A DNA stretch of 64,000 nucleotides from Amycolatopsis aidingensis (GCF_018885265.1 NZ_CP076538.1:6174001-6238000); one strand, 5' to 3'; counted from the stretch's first letter, positions 42,489-53,494 are shown. Numbers and translations are program-made. The notes: generated from the letters alone by a model not told the origin.

Positions 42489-43642
42489 GCCAGCGCCTGC
42501 TCCAGGTCGGCGACGAGATCACCGGCATCCTCGATACCCACCGAGAGGCGCACCAGCTCCGCGGGAACCTGCAGCATCGACCCGGCCACGCTGGCATGCG
42601 TCATCCGGCCGGGGTGCTCGATCAGTGACTCGATCCCGCCGAGCGACTCGGCCAGCACGAACAGCCCGGTGCCAGCGGCCGCGTCCAGCGCGGCCCGCTC
42701 GCCATCGGCGTGGGTGAAGGAGACCATCCCGCCGAACCGGCGCATCTGCTTGGCGGCCAGTTCGTGGCCGGGATGCCCGGCCAGCCCCGGGTAGTACACC
42801 CGGTCCACCTTCGGGTGCGCCACCAGCGCCTCGGCGATGCGCTCGGCGTTGTCGCAGTGCCGGTCCATCCGCACGCCCAGCGTCTTCAGTCCGCGCAGGG
42901 TCAGCCAGGCGTCGAAGGCACCTGGTACCGCGCCCGCAGAGTTGCGCAGGAAGAACAACTGCTCGCGCAGGTCGTCCGAATCGGTCACCACCGCGCCGCC
43001 GACCACATCGGAATGCCCGCCGAGGTACTTCGTGGTCGAGTGCACGACGACATCGGCGCCCAGCTCCAGCGGGGTCTGCAGGTAGGGCGTGGCGAAGGTG
43101 TTGTCCACCACCAGCTTCGCCCCACCACCGTGGGCGATCTCGGCCAGCGCCGCGAGGTCGGAGATGCCCAGCAGCGGATTGCTCGGCGACTCGCACCACA
43201 CCAGCTTGGTCTCCGGCCGCATCGCAGCCCGCACCTGCTCCACATCGGACAGATGCGCGACGCTGTAGGAGACGCCCCATGAGGTGAGCACCTTGTCGAT
43301 CAGCCGGAAGGTGCCGCCGTAGGCATCGTCACCCAGCACCAGGTGGTCGCCAGGGCGCAGGGTCACCCGCAGGATCGCGTCGCTGGCGGCCATCCCGGAG
43401 GCGAAGGCAAGGCCGTGCCGCCCGCCCTCCAGCGCGGCCAGCGCCTGCTCCAGCGCGGTGCGGGTGGGGTTGGCGGTGCGCGAGTACTCGTAGCCACCCT
43501 CGCGGGTACCGCCGACGCCGTCCTGCGCGTAGGTCGAGGTCTGATAGATCGGCACGATCACCGAGCCGGTCCGCGGGTCCGGTTCCTGGCCCGCGTGGAT
43601 GGCACGGGTGTCGAAACCGAGCTTCGAGGGGTCTCCAGCCAT
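42476..43642 (-). CDS. metB: Cystathionine gamma-synthase
   Basis: The 388-residue PLP enzyme joins cysteine to an activated homoserine ester in methionine synthesis, or acts as a lyase. Family motifs: YEYSRTANPTRTALE, GDDAYGGTFRL, VDNTFATPYLQTPLELGAD, and the PLP Lys in HSTTKYLGGHSD. It has the same length as M. tuberculosis MetB and lies near cbs, as there, so the pair connects methionine and cysteine by transsulfuration. Confidence 0.93.
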   Translation of the reverse strand: MAGDPSKLGFDTRAIHAGQEPDPRTGSVIVPIYQTSTYAQDGVGGTREGGYEYSRTANPTRTALEQALAALEGGRHGLAFASGMAASDAILRVTLRPGDHLVLGDDAYGGTFRLIDKVLTSWGVSYSVAHLSDVEQVRAAMRPETKLVWCESPSNPLLGISDLAALAEIAHGGGAKLVVDNTFATPYLQTPLELGADVVVHSTTKYLGGHSDVVGGAVVTDSDDLREQLFFLRNSAGAVPGAFDAWLTLRGLKTLGVRMDRHCDNAERIAEALVAHPKVDRVYYPGLAGHPGHELAAKQMRRFGGMVSFTHADGERAALDAAAGTGLFVLAESLGGIESLIEHPGRMTHASVAGSMLQVPAELVRLSVGIEDAGDLVADLEQALAQGR

Positions 43643-43651
43643 GGCCTTACC

Positions 43652-44053
43652 CTACGGCCACGCCCCGAGCCAGCGACCGGTGGCCGGTGCGCAGGCCAGG
43701 ATCAGTGCGGCGGCCGCCGGGATACCGAGGACCAGCGCAGGCACCAGGCCTGCCGGGGCGGCGCCTGCGGTGAGGCTGGTGAGCAGATAGGTGGCCAGCG
43801 CGAGCGCCGAACCGGCGCCGACCAGCATGCGGCCGGCCTGCCTGCGCTGGAACAACAGAATCGCGCCGGGGATCAGCGCGGCGGCGACCACCGAGTTCAG
43901 CAGTACCCCGACCAGTAGCCCGAGGAGCCCGAAGTCGCCGAGCGCAAGGTTCAGCACCACGCCGAGGATGTGCCAGAGTCCGATGAGGATGCCGAGCACG
44001 CCCGCGGTGATCGCGGTGCCGCCGGAGGAACTCGGCCGGTACGGATGGCCCAT
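43652..44053 (-). CDS. Small tetraspan membrane protein A
   Basis: The 133-residue protein begins MGHPYRPSSSGGTAITAGVL and has about four hydrophobic segments with a GRMLVGAGSALALATYLLTS stretch. It ends PATGRWLGAWP. It resembles the next upstream protein at both ends, so the two look like paralogs. ATG 44053 sits behind GGGGAGGGG; ATG 44065 is also possible. Function is unknown; it lies directly upstream of metB on the same strand. Confidence 0.65.
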   Translation of the reverse strand: MGHPYRPSSSGGTAITAGVLGILIGLWHILGVVLNLALGDFGLLGLLVGVLLNSVVAAALIPGAILLFQRRQAGRMLVGAGSALALATYLLTSLTAGAAPAGLVPALVLGIPAAAALILACAPATGRWLGAWP

Positions 44054-44068
44054 GCCCCTCCCCATCGG

Positions 44069-44356
44069 CTACCTGCGTTGCCAGTAGTGACCCTGTGCAG
44101 GGTAGCCGGGATACGGCCCGTACGGCTGCGGGACCGGCACTGGCGGCCGCGCGGCCCGCCGTACCCAGCGCCCGGTGGGCGGCACCAACGTGCACACGAT
44201 CACCGCCACGGCCAGTGCGAGTGCCGGGCCGCCGACGAGGAGCAGCCGGCCTGCCCGCTTCCCGCGCAGCAGGTGCACCGCCCTGTTGACCAGCAACGCG
44301 CCGACGGCGACGCTCAACTGCCCCGGATACTGCCCCGGCGGGTACGGATGCCCCAT
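44069..44356 (-). CDS. Small membrane protein B, shortened paralog of A
   Basis: The 95-residue protein begins MGHPYPPGQYPGQL, keeps the GRLLLVGGPALALAVAVIV segment and PPTGRWVRR of its neighbour, and ends in a Pro/Tyr-rich tail (PVPVPQPYGPYPGYP). It lacks the first membrane pair of protein A, so it may be an internally shortened duplicate. AGGAGGG precedes ATG 44356 closely. Function is unknown. Confidence 0.6.
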   Translation of the reverse strand: MGHPYPPGQYPGQLSVAVGALLVNRAVHLLRGKRAGRLLLVGGPALALAVAVIVCTLVPPTGRWVRRAARPPVPVPQPYGPYPGYPAQGHYWQRR

Positions 44357-44373
44357 GTCCCTCCTGTCCTGGT

Positions 44374-44925
44374 TCACCACTGCCGCGGCGGGTAACCCCC
44401 GGCAGGGTAGCCCGGTTGCGGGCCGTAGGACGGCATCGGCCGCGGCCGGTGGCGCAGATGTCGGAAGGTGGGCGGGAGCGCGGCGAAGATCAGCACGAGC
44501 GGGGCGAGCACGAGGGCGCCCAGCCGGACGAAGGCGTTCCTGAACTCCAGCTGGAACACTGCCGTGAAATACGTCCCGTACTCGTTCTGGCCCAGCAGCG
44601 CCGGTTCCAGCAACGGCGCGGCCAGCGCCAGCAGGGCCCCGGCGATCAGCAGGATCGCGCCTGCCAGCACCCGGAAGAAGATCAGCAGCGCCGCGATGAG
44701 CAGGAACACCGCGGCACCGAGGTAGCAGCCGAGCAGGATGAGCAGCTCACTGGGCAGGGTGTCCACCCCGTAGTCGATGAACACGTCGACCGGAAGGTAA
44801 CCCGCGATCCCGGCGAGGGGCAGGGCGAGCAGGGCGGCGATGATCGCGGTCGCCCCGCTGGGCCGTCGATCCGGGCGGGAGTAGCCGGGGGGTGGGGTGG
44901 CCGGGTAACCGTAGGCGTTGGTCAC
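44374..44925 (-). CDS. Four-segment membrane protein C with Pro/Tyr-rich ends
   Basis: The 183-residue protein starts at GTG 44925 after GGGGGAG. It has a short Pro/Tyr-rich N-terminus (AYGYPATPPPGYSRP), about four membrane segments, and a Pro/Gly/Tyr tail (MPSYGPQPGYPAGGYPPRQW). It heads a close run of three same-strand small membrane genes between metB and the Pro/Gly-rich protein gene. Function is unknown. Confidence 0.68.
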   Translation of the reverse strand: MTNAYGYPATPPPGYSRPDRRPSGATAIIAALLALPLAGIAGYLPVDVFIDYGVDTLPSELLILLGCYLGAAVFLLIAALLIFFRVLAGAILLIAGALLALAAPLLEPALLGQNEYGTYFTAVFQLEFRNAFVRLGALVLAPLVLIFAALPPTFRHLRHRPRPMPSYGPQPGYPAGGYPPRQW

Positions 44926-45018
44926 AACTCCCCCAGGTGTTCGGCGCGGGGCTGGACCGGCTCACCCTAACGTGCCTGGCCCGCCGGTGGCGGCGTTTTC
45001 GGCCCGCTGCACAAGAAA

Positions 45019-45047
45019 GGTGCCCCGGCCGGAGCGGCCGGGGCACC
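45019..45047 (-). terminator. Terminator after the Pro/Gly-rich membrane protein gene
   Basis: A 12-bp stem (GGTGCCCCGGCC and its complement, five-base loop) lies 16 bases past the stop. Read on the minus strand it is followed by TTTCTTG, as expected for a terminator of the gene at 45064-46530. Confidence 0.78.
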
Positions 45048-45063
45048 TACTGGAATCAGGGTC

Positions 45064-46530
45064 TCACCACTGCTGCGGCGGCTGGCCAGGCTGGCCGTAA
45101 CCACCGGACTGGCCCGGCTGACCGGGCTGGCCGTACCCGCCGGGCTGGCCGAAGCCACCGGGCGGGCTGGGCTGACCGAAGCCGCCGCTGGGCGGGTTGG
45201 GCCCACCGGGCTGGCCCGGCTGACCGGGCTGGCCGGGTTGACCATAGCCACCGGGCTGGCCGTAACCCCCGGGCTGACCGGGCGGCGGGCCGTAGCCGGG
45301 GGGCGGACCGGGCTGACCGGGCTGACCCGGCTGGCCGTACGGCCCTGGCTGGCCGAACGGTCCGGGCTGCTGGCCGAACCCGCCGGGACCACCGAAGCCA
45401 CCGGGACCACCGGGGCCGGAGCCCGCGCCGAGGCCGACCAGCTTGGCCGTTCCCGGGATCGCCCCGAGGACGCCGACGGCGAGCACCACGATGCCGAAGA
45501 TCAGGTACAACACAGGCGTACCCGCTTCCTGGTCCACCGACTGGGTCCGCCCCTGGTAGGTGATCTCGCTGGGGAAGGCGGTCATCATCAGGACGCCGAA
45601 CAAGACGAGCAGCAGGCCGCCGCCGAGCGTGACGAACGGGGCCAGCTTCTTGACCACACCGCCGAGCTTGCCCGCGAGGCCGATCAGCACCCCGCCCGCG
45701 AGCGCGGCCAGCGCACCGACCAGCACGAAAATGACGTACAGGTACAGCGTTCCCGAGGAGGGCAGGCCGGACTGCTCGGCGATGTCGCTCATCAGCTGAC
45801 TTGACTCGAGCGTGTCCGCGTAGTCCCCGACGTCGCCGAGGTCGACGAAGGCGAAGATCAGCGCGACCAGGCCGAGCAGCGCGGTCACCCCGCCCGCGAT
45901 CCAGCCGAAGAGCGCGTTGTTCCCGCCACCGGGGCCACCGGGGCCACCGAACGGGGAAGGCGGCGGGCCGCCGAAGCCCGGCTGGCCGGGCGGGGGTCCG
46001 AAACCGGGCGGCTGGCCGGGTTGTCCAGGCTGACCGGGGTAACCGGGCTGGCCAGGCTGCCCGGGCTGACCGGGTTGCCCCGGCTGGCCATACGGACCGG
46101 GCTGGCCGGGCTGCCCGAAGCCGCCAGGCTGGCCCGGCTGCTGCCCGAACGGGCCCGGCTGCTGGCCGAAGCCGCCCTGCGGGTTCACCGCGGCCGGGTT
46201 GTCCGCCGCGCTCGGCGGCGGGGCGTAGGGGATGGAGGGCGGCGGCTGCGAACCGGGCGGCACCAGCTGGGTCGACTCCGCGCCGGGGCCGGCCCCGCCG
46301 CCGGACTCGGGCTGCTGCCCGCCGGGGTCGCCACCCGGCTGCACCACCTGGGTCGGCTCCGGGGTGTCACCGAACTGGTCACCTTGCTGGGGCTGCTGAC
46401 CCGGCTGCACCACGTTCGTCGGTTCCGCCGAACCGAAAGGGCTGTCTTGCTGGGGCTGGGGGCCACTGGGCGGGCCCTGCGACGGCTGCTCGCCGCCCCA
46501 GGGTTGGTTCGGTGGCTGCGGAGCACTCAT
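45064..46530 (-). CDS. Proline/glycine/glutamine-rich membrane protein (Pra position)
   Basis: The 488-residue protein has a central domain of four membrane segments (about residues 210-365; [40 protein letters not shown]). Long low-complexity arms flank it, built on repeats of [18 protein letters not shown] and PPGYGPPPG. The N-terminal arm also carries two PT(N/Q)VVQPG units ([18 protein letters not shown]) that might be FHA-binding phosphosites. It stands between metB and cbs, where M. tuberculosis has the proline-rich antigen Pra (Rv1078). The underlying DNA is a dense array of short GGCTGGCCGGG-type repeats. Confidence 0.8.
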   Translation of the reverse strand: MSAPQPPNQPWGGEQPSQGPPSGPQPQQDSPFGSAEPTNVVQPGQQPQQGDQFGDTPEPTQVVQPGGDPGGQQPESGGGAGPGAESTQLVPPGSQPPPSIPYAPPPSAADNPAAVNPQGGFGQQPGPFGQQPGQPGGFGQPGQPGPYGQPGQPGQPGQPGQPGYPGQPGQPGQPPGFGPPPGQPGFGGPPPSPFGGPGGPGGGNNALFGWIAGGVTALLGLVALIFAFVDLGDVGDYADTLESSQLMSDIAEQSGLPSSGTLYLYVIFVLVGALAALAGGVLIGLAGKLGGVVKKLAPFVTLGGGLLLVLFGVLMMTAFPSEITYQGRTQSVDQEAGTPVLYLIFGIVVLAVGVLGAIPGTAKLVGLGAGSGPGGPGGFGGPGGFGQQPGPFGQPGPYGQPGQPGQPGPPPGYGPPPGQPGGYGQPGGYGQPGQPGQPGQPGGPNPPSGGFGQPSPPGGFGQPGGYGQPGQPGQSGGYGQPGQPPQQW

Positions 46531-46642
46531 GTGGGTCTTGAACCCCCTTGACAAGGACCTGGACGTATGGCTCGGGGACACGCTATCGGATCGGTCACCC
46601 GATCGCTCGTAACGCCCCTGGCAGGCCACACGATGAACAACC

Positions 46643-48022
<1,380 letters not shown>

Positions 48023-48158
48023 CCTAACCGCCGGTCCGGTTCACCGAACTGCCTCACACCGGTCATTTCGCCGCGATTGTCGCCCCCGGCCTGCTGTGGT
48101 TAGCTGCGCCTCGTCCGATAGGTAGTCCAATCGAGTGAGTCTGCTGGTGGGAGCGCAC

Positions 48159-50039
48159 GTGAGTGCAAGACATGTCCTCGGTAAGTACGCCCGGCGGGCG
48201 ACGGTCGCCATCGGGATGACCGCGGTACTGGTGGTGAGCTCCGGGGGCGCCCCGGCCACCGCGGGCGGGCACGGTGGTTTCTTCGGCTTCCTCGACCGGT
48301 TCCCGATCTTCACGCTGAACGTGCTGTTCACCAACGACACCGAGTCGGCGCTGCTGGGCGTCGAGGGGGACGGCACCGACGAGGGCCCGATCGTGGACGG
48401 CGGCATGCGGCCCTACGGCAGCCCGTCCCGCGCCAAGACGGTGCTGGCGGACGCGCGCAGGGAGGCCGTCACCGGGTGGCCCAAGCCGGGGCAGGCCCTG
48501 TGGCGCGGGCAGCTGACCCTCTCCGGCGGGGACAACTTCCTCGCCGGCCCCGAGTTCGCGGCCAGCCTGGAGAGCGGGGTGCCGTTCTACGACGGGATCG
48601 CCACCAGGGAGATGGGCTACGACGCCAGCGCGATCGGCAACCACGAGTTCGACTTCGGCCCGGACACCTTCGCCGACTTCATCGACAGCACCGGCGGTGA
48701 GCTGCCGTTCGTCAGCGCGAACCTGGACTTCTCCGGGGAGCCGCGGCTGCGCGCGAAGACCGAGGACGGCACGATCGTCTCCAGCAAGGTGCTGCGCAGC
48801 TCAGGGCAGCGGATCGGCGTGATCGGGCTGACCACCCCGGAACTGCCCGCGATCTCCAGCCCGCGCGAGGTCGAGGTGAGCGGTGAGCTCGCGGAGATCA
48901 CGAACGGGCTGGCCGACCGGCTCACCCGGCGCGGCGTGGACAAGATCCTGCTGGTCAGCCACCTGCAGGACATCGACAACGAGCTTGCGCTGGTCCCCCA
49001 GCTGTCCGATGTGGACGCCGTGATCGGCGCGGGCGGCGGGGAGATCCTCGCCGACGAGGACGACCGGCTGATTCCGGGGGACACCGCGGAGCGCGGCTTC
49101 CCGCTGTACGCCGAGGACGCGGACGGCGACCGGATCCCGGTGGTGACCACGACCGGGGACTACAAGTACATCGGCAGGCTGGTGCTCACCTTCAACTGGA
49201 AGGGCGAGGTGTTGCGGGTGGACGAGCGGCAGTCCGGCCCGATCCGGGTCTCCGGGGTCGGTCCGGACGCCGTGCACGGTGACCCCGCGGTACGCGCACA
49301 GGTGGAGAAGCCGGTCGCCGAGTACGTCGAGGGCATGGCCGAGACCACGGTGGCGGCCACCGAGGTCCCGCTGAACGGGGTGCGGGCGGACGTGCGCAGC
49401 AGGGAGACCAACCTGGGCAGCCTGCTGGCGGACGCGCTGGCCTGGACCGGGCGGCAGCAGGCCGAGGAGTTCGGCGTGACCCCGCCGCAGGTGGGCATCC
49501 AGAACGGCGGCGGGATCCGGAACGACTCCACACTGCCCGCGGGCGAGATCACCGAGCTGAACACCTACGAGGTGGCGCCGTTCTCCAACTTCGTCGCGGT
49601 GCTGCCCGAGGTGCCCCGGCAGACGCTGCGGCAGCTGCTGGAACGCGGGGTGGCCGCGTCCCCGGCTGCCAGCGGGGCGTTCATGCAGGTCTCCGGGCTG
49701 AGGTTCAGCTACGACACCAGCAGGACCGCGCAGGAGGTTGCCGAGGGCACCAACACCATCGTCACCCCTGGCGAGCGGGTGCGGGAGGTGGTGCTGGACG
49801 ACGGCACGGTGCTGGTGGCCGACGGCGAGGTGCTGGACGGCCCGCCGGTCTCGGTGGCCACCAACGACTTCTCCGCCCGCGGCGGGGACGGCTACCCGTT
49901 CGGGGACGCCGAGTTCACCCCGGTCGGCAAGACCTACCAGCAGGCGCTCTCGGAGTACCTCACCGAGGGGCTGGACGGGCTGGTCACCGCGCAGCGGTAC
50001 CCGGTGGGCGGCACCGGCCGGATCACGCCGGTCGGCTGA
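48159..50039 (+). CDS. Secreted 5'-nucleotidase/metallophosphatase
   Basis: The 626-residue protein starts at GTG 48159 behind GGTGGGAG and has a signal peptide (cleavage after about SGGAPATA). The metallophosphatase half shows FTNDTESALL, GGDNFLAG, AIGNHEFDFG and LLVSHLQDID. The C-terminal nucleotidase domain shows GIQNGGGIRND and YEVAPFSNFV. The first metal motif reads ND-T-E where UshA has D-x-H, a variant I recall from a subgroup with NNDGES. It probably hydrolyses extracellular nucleotides. A hairpin terminator follows. Confidence 0.88.
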   Translation: MSARHVLGKYARRATVAIGMTAVLVVSSGGAPATAGGHGGFFGFLDRFPIFTLNVLFTNDTESALLGVEGDGTDEGPIVDGGMRPYGSPSRAKTVLADARREAVTGWPKPGQALWRGQLTLSGGDNFLAGPEFAASLESGVPFYDGIATREMGYDASAIGNHEFDFGPDTFADFIDSTGGELPFVSANLDFSGEPRLRAKTEDGTIVSSKVLRSSGQRIGVIGLTTPELPAISSPREVEVSGELAEITNGLADRLTRRGVDKILLVSHLQDIDNELALVPQLSDVDAVIGAGGGEILADEDDRLIPGDTAERGFPLYAEDADGDRIPVVTTTGDYKYIGRLVLTFNWKGEVLRVDERQSGPIRVSGVGPDAVHGDPAVRAQVEKPVAEYVEGMAETTVAATEVPLNGVRADVRSRETNLGSLLADALAWTGRQQAEEFGVTPPQVGIQNGGGIRNDSTLPAGEITELNTYEVAPFSNFVAVLPEVPRQTLRQLLERGVAASPAASGAFMQVSGLRFSYDTSRTAQEVAEGTNTIVTPGERVREVVLDDGTVLVADGEVLDGPPVSVATNDFSARGGDGYPFGDAEFTPVGKTYQQALSEYLTEGLDGLVTAQRYPVGGTGRITPVG

Positions 50040-50050
50040 ACCGTACCGGC

Positions 50051-50080
50051 GCGACGCCCGCCCGGCGTGGCGGGCGTCGC
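50051..50080 (+). terminator. Hairpin terminator after the nucleotidase gene
   Basis: A 12-bp stem (GCGACGCCCGCC, six-base loop and complement) begins 11 bases after the stop, followed by GTTCCGGTTTG. Confidence 0.72.
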
Positions 50081-50161
50081 GTTCCGGTTTGCCCATGGCC
50101 GGTTACCGGGCAGTATGAGGGCGAATTCTGCACAGCGCGCTGGCTCAAAGGAGTGTCCGCC

Positions 50162-51382
50162 ATGCCCGAAGCCGTCATCGTGTCCGCCGCCCGTTCCCCG
50201 ATCGGGCGGGCCAACAAAGGCTCACTGGCGGAAATGCGCCCGGACGACCTGACGGTCCAGATGGTGCGCGCCGCGCTGGACAAGGTGCCGCAGCTCGATC
50301 CGGCCCAGATCGACGACCTGATGCTCGGCTGCGGCCTGCCGGGCGGTGAGTCCGGCTTCAACATGGGCCGCATCGTGGCCGTGCTGCTCGGCTACGACCA
50401 CCTGCCCGGCACCACGATCACCCGGTACTGCTCCTCCAGCCTGCAGACCACCCGGATGGCGCTGCACGCGATCAAGGCAGGCGAGGGGGACGTGTTCGTC
50501 TCCGCGGGTGTGGAGGCGGTGTCCCGCTTCGCCAAGGGCAGCTCCGACTCGCTGCCGGACACGCACAACCCGGTCTTCGCCGAGGCCGAGTCCCGCACGG
50601 CGCGGGTCGCCGAGGAGGGCGCCGCGGACTGGACCGACCCGAGGGAGAACGGCGCCCTGCCGGACGCCTACATCGCGATGGGCCAGACCGCGGAGAACCT
50701 GGCCCGGTTGAAGGGCGTGTCCAGGGAGGAGATGGACGAGTTCGGGGTGCGCTCGCAGAACCTCGCCGAGCAGGCCATCGCCGACGGTTTCTGGGCCAAG
50801 GACATCACCCCGGTGACCCTGCCGGACGGCAGCACGGTCGCCAAGGACGACGGCCCGCGCGCCGGAGTCACACTGGAGGGCGTCGCCGGGCTGAAGCCGG
50901 TGTTCCGCCCGGACGGCCGGATCACCGCTGGCAACTGCTGCCCGCTGAACGACGGTGCGGCCGCCCTGGTGATCATGTCCGACACCAAGGCGAAGGAGCT
51001 CGGGATCACCCCACTGGCGCGGATCGTGTCCACCGGGGTGACCGGGCTGTCCCCTGAGATCATGGGCTACGGCCCGGTGGAGGCCTCCCGGCAGGCGCTG
51101 GCCAGGGCCGGGATGTCCATCGGCGACATCGACCTGGTGGAGATCAACGAGGCGTTCGCGGCGCAGGTCATCCCTTCCTACCGGGACCTCGGCATCGACC
51201 TGGACCGGCTGAACGTGAACGGCGGCGCGATCGCGGTTGGACACCCGTTCGGCATGACCGGGGCCCGGATCACCTCCACGTTGATCAATTCCCTGCGGCA
51301 CCACGACAAGCAGTGGGGGCTGGAGACCATGTGCGTCGGCGGCGGCCAGGGCATGGCCATGGTCCTGGAACGCCTCAGCTGA
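50162..51382 (+). CDS. Acetyl-CoA C-acyltransferase (thiolase), FadA3-like
   Basis: The 406-residue thiolase cleaves 3-ketoacyl-CoA, or condenses acyl-CoAs, in fatty-acid metabolism. It has the acyl-accepting Cys in TRYCSSSLQTT near residue 88, NEAFAAQ, a His in GHPFGMTGAR and the second Cys in MCVGGGQGMAM. The usual GHPIGASG is GHPFGMTG here. ATG 50162 follows AAGGAG at eight bases. Length and backbone position match Rv1074c (fadA3). A family A palindrome begins at the base after the stop. Confidence 0.92.
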   Translation: MPEAVIVSAARSPIGRANKGSLAEMRPDDLTVQMVRAALDKVPQLDPAQIDDLMLGCGLPGGESGFNMGRIVAVLLGYDHLPGTTITRYCSSSLQTTRMALHAIKAGEGDVFVSAGVEAVSRFAKGSSDSLPDTHNPVFAEAESRTARVAEEGAADWTDPRENGALPDAYIAMGQTAENLARLKGVSREEMDEFGVRSQNLAEQAIADGFWAKDITPVTLPDGSTVAKDDGPRAGVTLEGVAGLKPVFRPDGRITAGNCCPLNDGAAALVIMSDTKAKELGITPLARIVSTGVTGLSPEIMGYGPVEASRQALARAGMSIGDIDLVEINEAFAAQVIPSYRDLGIDLDRLNVNGGAIAVGHPFGMTGARITSTLINSLRHHDKQWGLETMCVGGGQGMAMVLERLS

Positions 51383-51439
51383 CCGCTGTGAGTGGCCCGT
51401 TCCCTGCGAATTTCGCAGGGAACGGGCCACTCACAGCGG
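51383..51439. repeat. Palindromic intergenic repeat, family A copy 2
   Basis: A perfect inverted repeat with 28-bp arms (51383-51410 and 51412-51439) around a single T. The core is GTGAGTGGCCCGTTC, as at 15445. It fills the gap between the convergent thiolase and LppU-like genes and would form a very stable hairpin in either transcript. Confidence 0.92.
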
Positions 51440-51451
51440 GCGGGGCGGGGC

Positions 51452-52237
51452 TCAGGCGTTCTGCGGGGCCCGCAGGCAGATGCTGCGCGGGGGCTCGGGG
51501 TAGCCCAGCACGCCGCCGCCCGCCTGTGCGCAGGCGTCCTTCGCGTCCGGGTCACCTTCGACGATCTTGAGCACCTCGGCCTGCGCTGCGGGGTCGGCGC
51601 AGGGGACGGTCTCGTAACCCTTGGTGGTGGAGCGGTCCAGGTTGGTCAGGCATTCGCCCTCGGAGACGTGCAGCATCAGGCAGAGCTTGAAACTGGCTCC
51701 GCCCTCCATCACCAGCTGGTCGTAGTTCTCCCCAGGGCACTGGCCATCGGCATCGTCCAGCTTGACCGCGACCTGGACGTTCGCCGACGGGTCCGTGCAC
51801 TCGACGGTCTCCGCGTCGGAGTCGTCGGAGAACTCGGCGATGGCGAGGCAGTCCCCAGCCTCGGCCTCCTCCGGCGAGCCGATCGACCGCAGGATCCCGA
51901 AGGTGCCGACGAGCACCGCGACGACGATCGGCACCGCGATCCGCAGCCACTTCTTCGGGTTCCGGCCCGAGGGCTGCTGCGGAACCTGCTGCGGGTACTG
52001 GGGCGGCGGCGCTGGCGGGAAACCGCCGTAGCCGGGCTGCTGCCCCGCGGGTGGTGGCTGCTGCTGCCAGCCGGGCTGCTGGGGATAGCCCCCGGGCGGG
52101 GGCTGCTGGGGGTACCCGCCGGGCGGCGGTCCCGGCGGTGGTCCGTGTCCGGGCTGCGGCCCCGGCCCCTGGCCATAGCCGGGCTGCTCGCCGCCCGGGT
52201 AGGGGCCGTGCGGACCGGGTGGTGGCGGAACACTCAC
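51452..52237 (-). CDS. LppU/SCO3897-like membrane-anchored protein
   Basis: The 261-residue protein has a Pro/Gly/Tyr/Gln-rich cytoplasmic N-terminus (about 1-92), one membrane segment (WLRIAVPIVVAVLVGTFGIL) and an extracytoplasmic domain. Seven Cys in patterns such as AGDCLAIAEF, VECTDPSANVQV and SICLRAP recall LppU-type domains. Function is unknown. It is transcribed towards the thiolase gene. Confidence 0.75.
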   Translation of the reverse strand: MSVPPPPGPHGPYPGGEQPGYGQGPGPQPGHGPPPGPPPGGYPQQPPPGGYPQQPGWQQQPPPAGQQPGYGGFPPAPPPQYPQQVPQQPSGRNPKKWLRIAVPIVVAVLVGTFGILRSIGSPEEAEAGDCLAIAEFSDDSDAETVECTDPSANVQVAVKLDDADGQCPGENYDQLVMEGGASFKLCLMLHVSEGECLTNLDRSTTKGYETVPCADPAAQAEVLKIVEGDPDAKDACAQAGGGVLGYPEPPRSICLRAPQNA

Positions 52238-52367
52238 GGAAAAACCTCACAGAAATCTCACGTGCGCTACCCGGACATCCAACACGGTCGTTCCGAACAT
52301 CCCGTCGGCACCCCCACGAACGGGTGACGGCATGCGCGCGTGCACCCTACGGCAGCAACACGACAAA

Positions 52368-52393
52368 GGCGCCCGGCCGGTGGGCCGGGCGCC
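52368..52393 (-). terminator. Terminator after the Bax inhibitor-1 family gene
   Basis: An 11-bp GC stem (GGCGCCCGGCC and complement, four-base loop) lies 21 bases past the stop and is followed on the minus strand by TTTGTCGTGTT. Confidence 0.72.
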
Positions 52394-52414
52394 TCGTGGT
52401 CGTGCCAGGAGCGG

Positions 52415-53242
52415 CTACTCCCCCTGCAGGTACGACAGCAGCCGCAGGATCTCGAGGTACAGCCAGACCAGGGTGGTCATCAGCCCGAAGGCGGCGAACC
52501 AGGCCCACTTGGACGGCATCCCCTCCCGGATCATCCGGTCGGCCATGTCGAAGTCGAGCAGGAAGCTGAACGCCGCGATACCGATCACGACGAGGCTGAA
52601 GATGATCGCCAGCGTGCTGCCGTCGCGCAGGCCCATGTTCACGCCGAACATGCCGAGCACGAGGTTGGACAGCATCAGGATGAGCGCGCCGCCCATCGCG
52701 CCGATGATCCACTTGGTCAGCTTCGGCGTGACCTTGACGGCTCCGGTCTTGTAGACCACCAGCATCACCGCGAACACACCCGCCGTGCCCGCGATGGCCT
52801 GCAGGCCGATGCCGGGATAGAGAAGTTCGAACACGCCGGTGATGGCGCCGAGGAACACACCCTCGACCGCCGAGTAGGCCAGGGTCAGCGGGCCGCTGGC
52901 CTTCTGCTTGAAGGTGATGAACAGGGCCAGCCCGAGGCCGACCAGCATCCCGCCGATGACGGCGCCGAACACCGCGCCCGAGCTGCCGGCCGCGATCTGG
53001 CCCTGCGCCCAGATGGCGGTGACGATCCCGGTGATCAACGCGGTACCGAGACTCATCCCGGTCTTGATCACCACGTCGTCCACGGTCATCGGCCGGTCAG
53101 CGGAGTCGGCGGGAGCCTGCGGTGCTCCGTAGCCCGGCCCGCCGCCCTGCGGTTGGTTGAAACCGACCGCCGGTCCGTACTGGCCGTACGCCGCACCGCC
53201 CGTCGGCAGATTGCGGAAAGCAGGGTTGCTTGAGGTACGCAC
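52415..53242 (-). CDS. Bax inhibitor-1/YccA family membrane protein
   Basis: The 275-residue protein starts at GTG 53242 behind AGGAGGATCAG. After a Gly/Pro/Tyr-rich cytosolic arm of about 55 residues come seven membrane segments of the BI-1 type, ending ADRMIREGMPSKWAWFAAFG and LVWLYLEILRLLSYL, close to the actinobacterial BI-1 consensus. Relatives conduct calcium or affect membrane proteases; the role here is not known. Confidence 0.9.
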   Translation of the reverse strand: MRTSSNPAFRNLPTGGAAYGQYGPAVGFNQPQGGGPGYGAPQAPADSADRPMTVDDVVIKTGMSLGTALITGIVTAIWAQGQIAAGSSGAVFGAVIGGMLVGLGLALFITFKQKASGPLTLAYSAVEGVFLGAITGVFELLYPGIGLQAIAGTAGVFAVMLVVYKTGAVKVTPKLTKWIIGAMGGALILMLSNLVLGMFGVNMGLRDGSTLAIIFSLVVIGIAAFSFLLDFDMADRMIREGMPSKWAWFAAFGLMTTLVWLYLEILRLLSYLQGE

Positions 53243-53494
53243 CTGATCCTCCTGGATCTCCTGGCACTTGCTACTGGGTTGAACGACCGCACGTCCCGGC
53301 CGGTTCCCGTCGGTAAAGGCAACTTTACTCACACCGGGAGAGGGCGGGCCCACCCCCGTGGAACTCCCAGGTCCACGGCGGACAGGACGACCGCCGACCG
53401 CACATCAGCCCACTGGCCTATTGCCTTGCTACGCCCGTCCGGGTGAAGCTCACCTGGCGTGTCCGGATCGTAACCGGCAAGGAGTCAGCACGAT

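Noticed and set aside
45070..46200. Regular short repeats that might be a CRISPR array
   Set aside because: The repeats are in-frame codons for Gly-Gln-Pro units of a membrane protein, with no constant spacer length and no cas genes.
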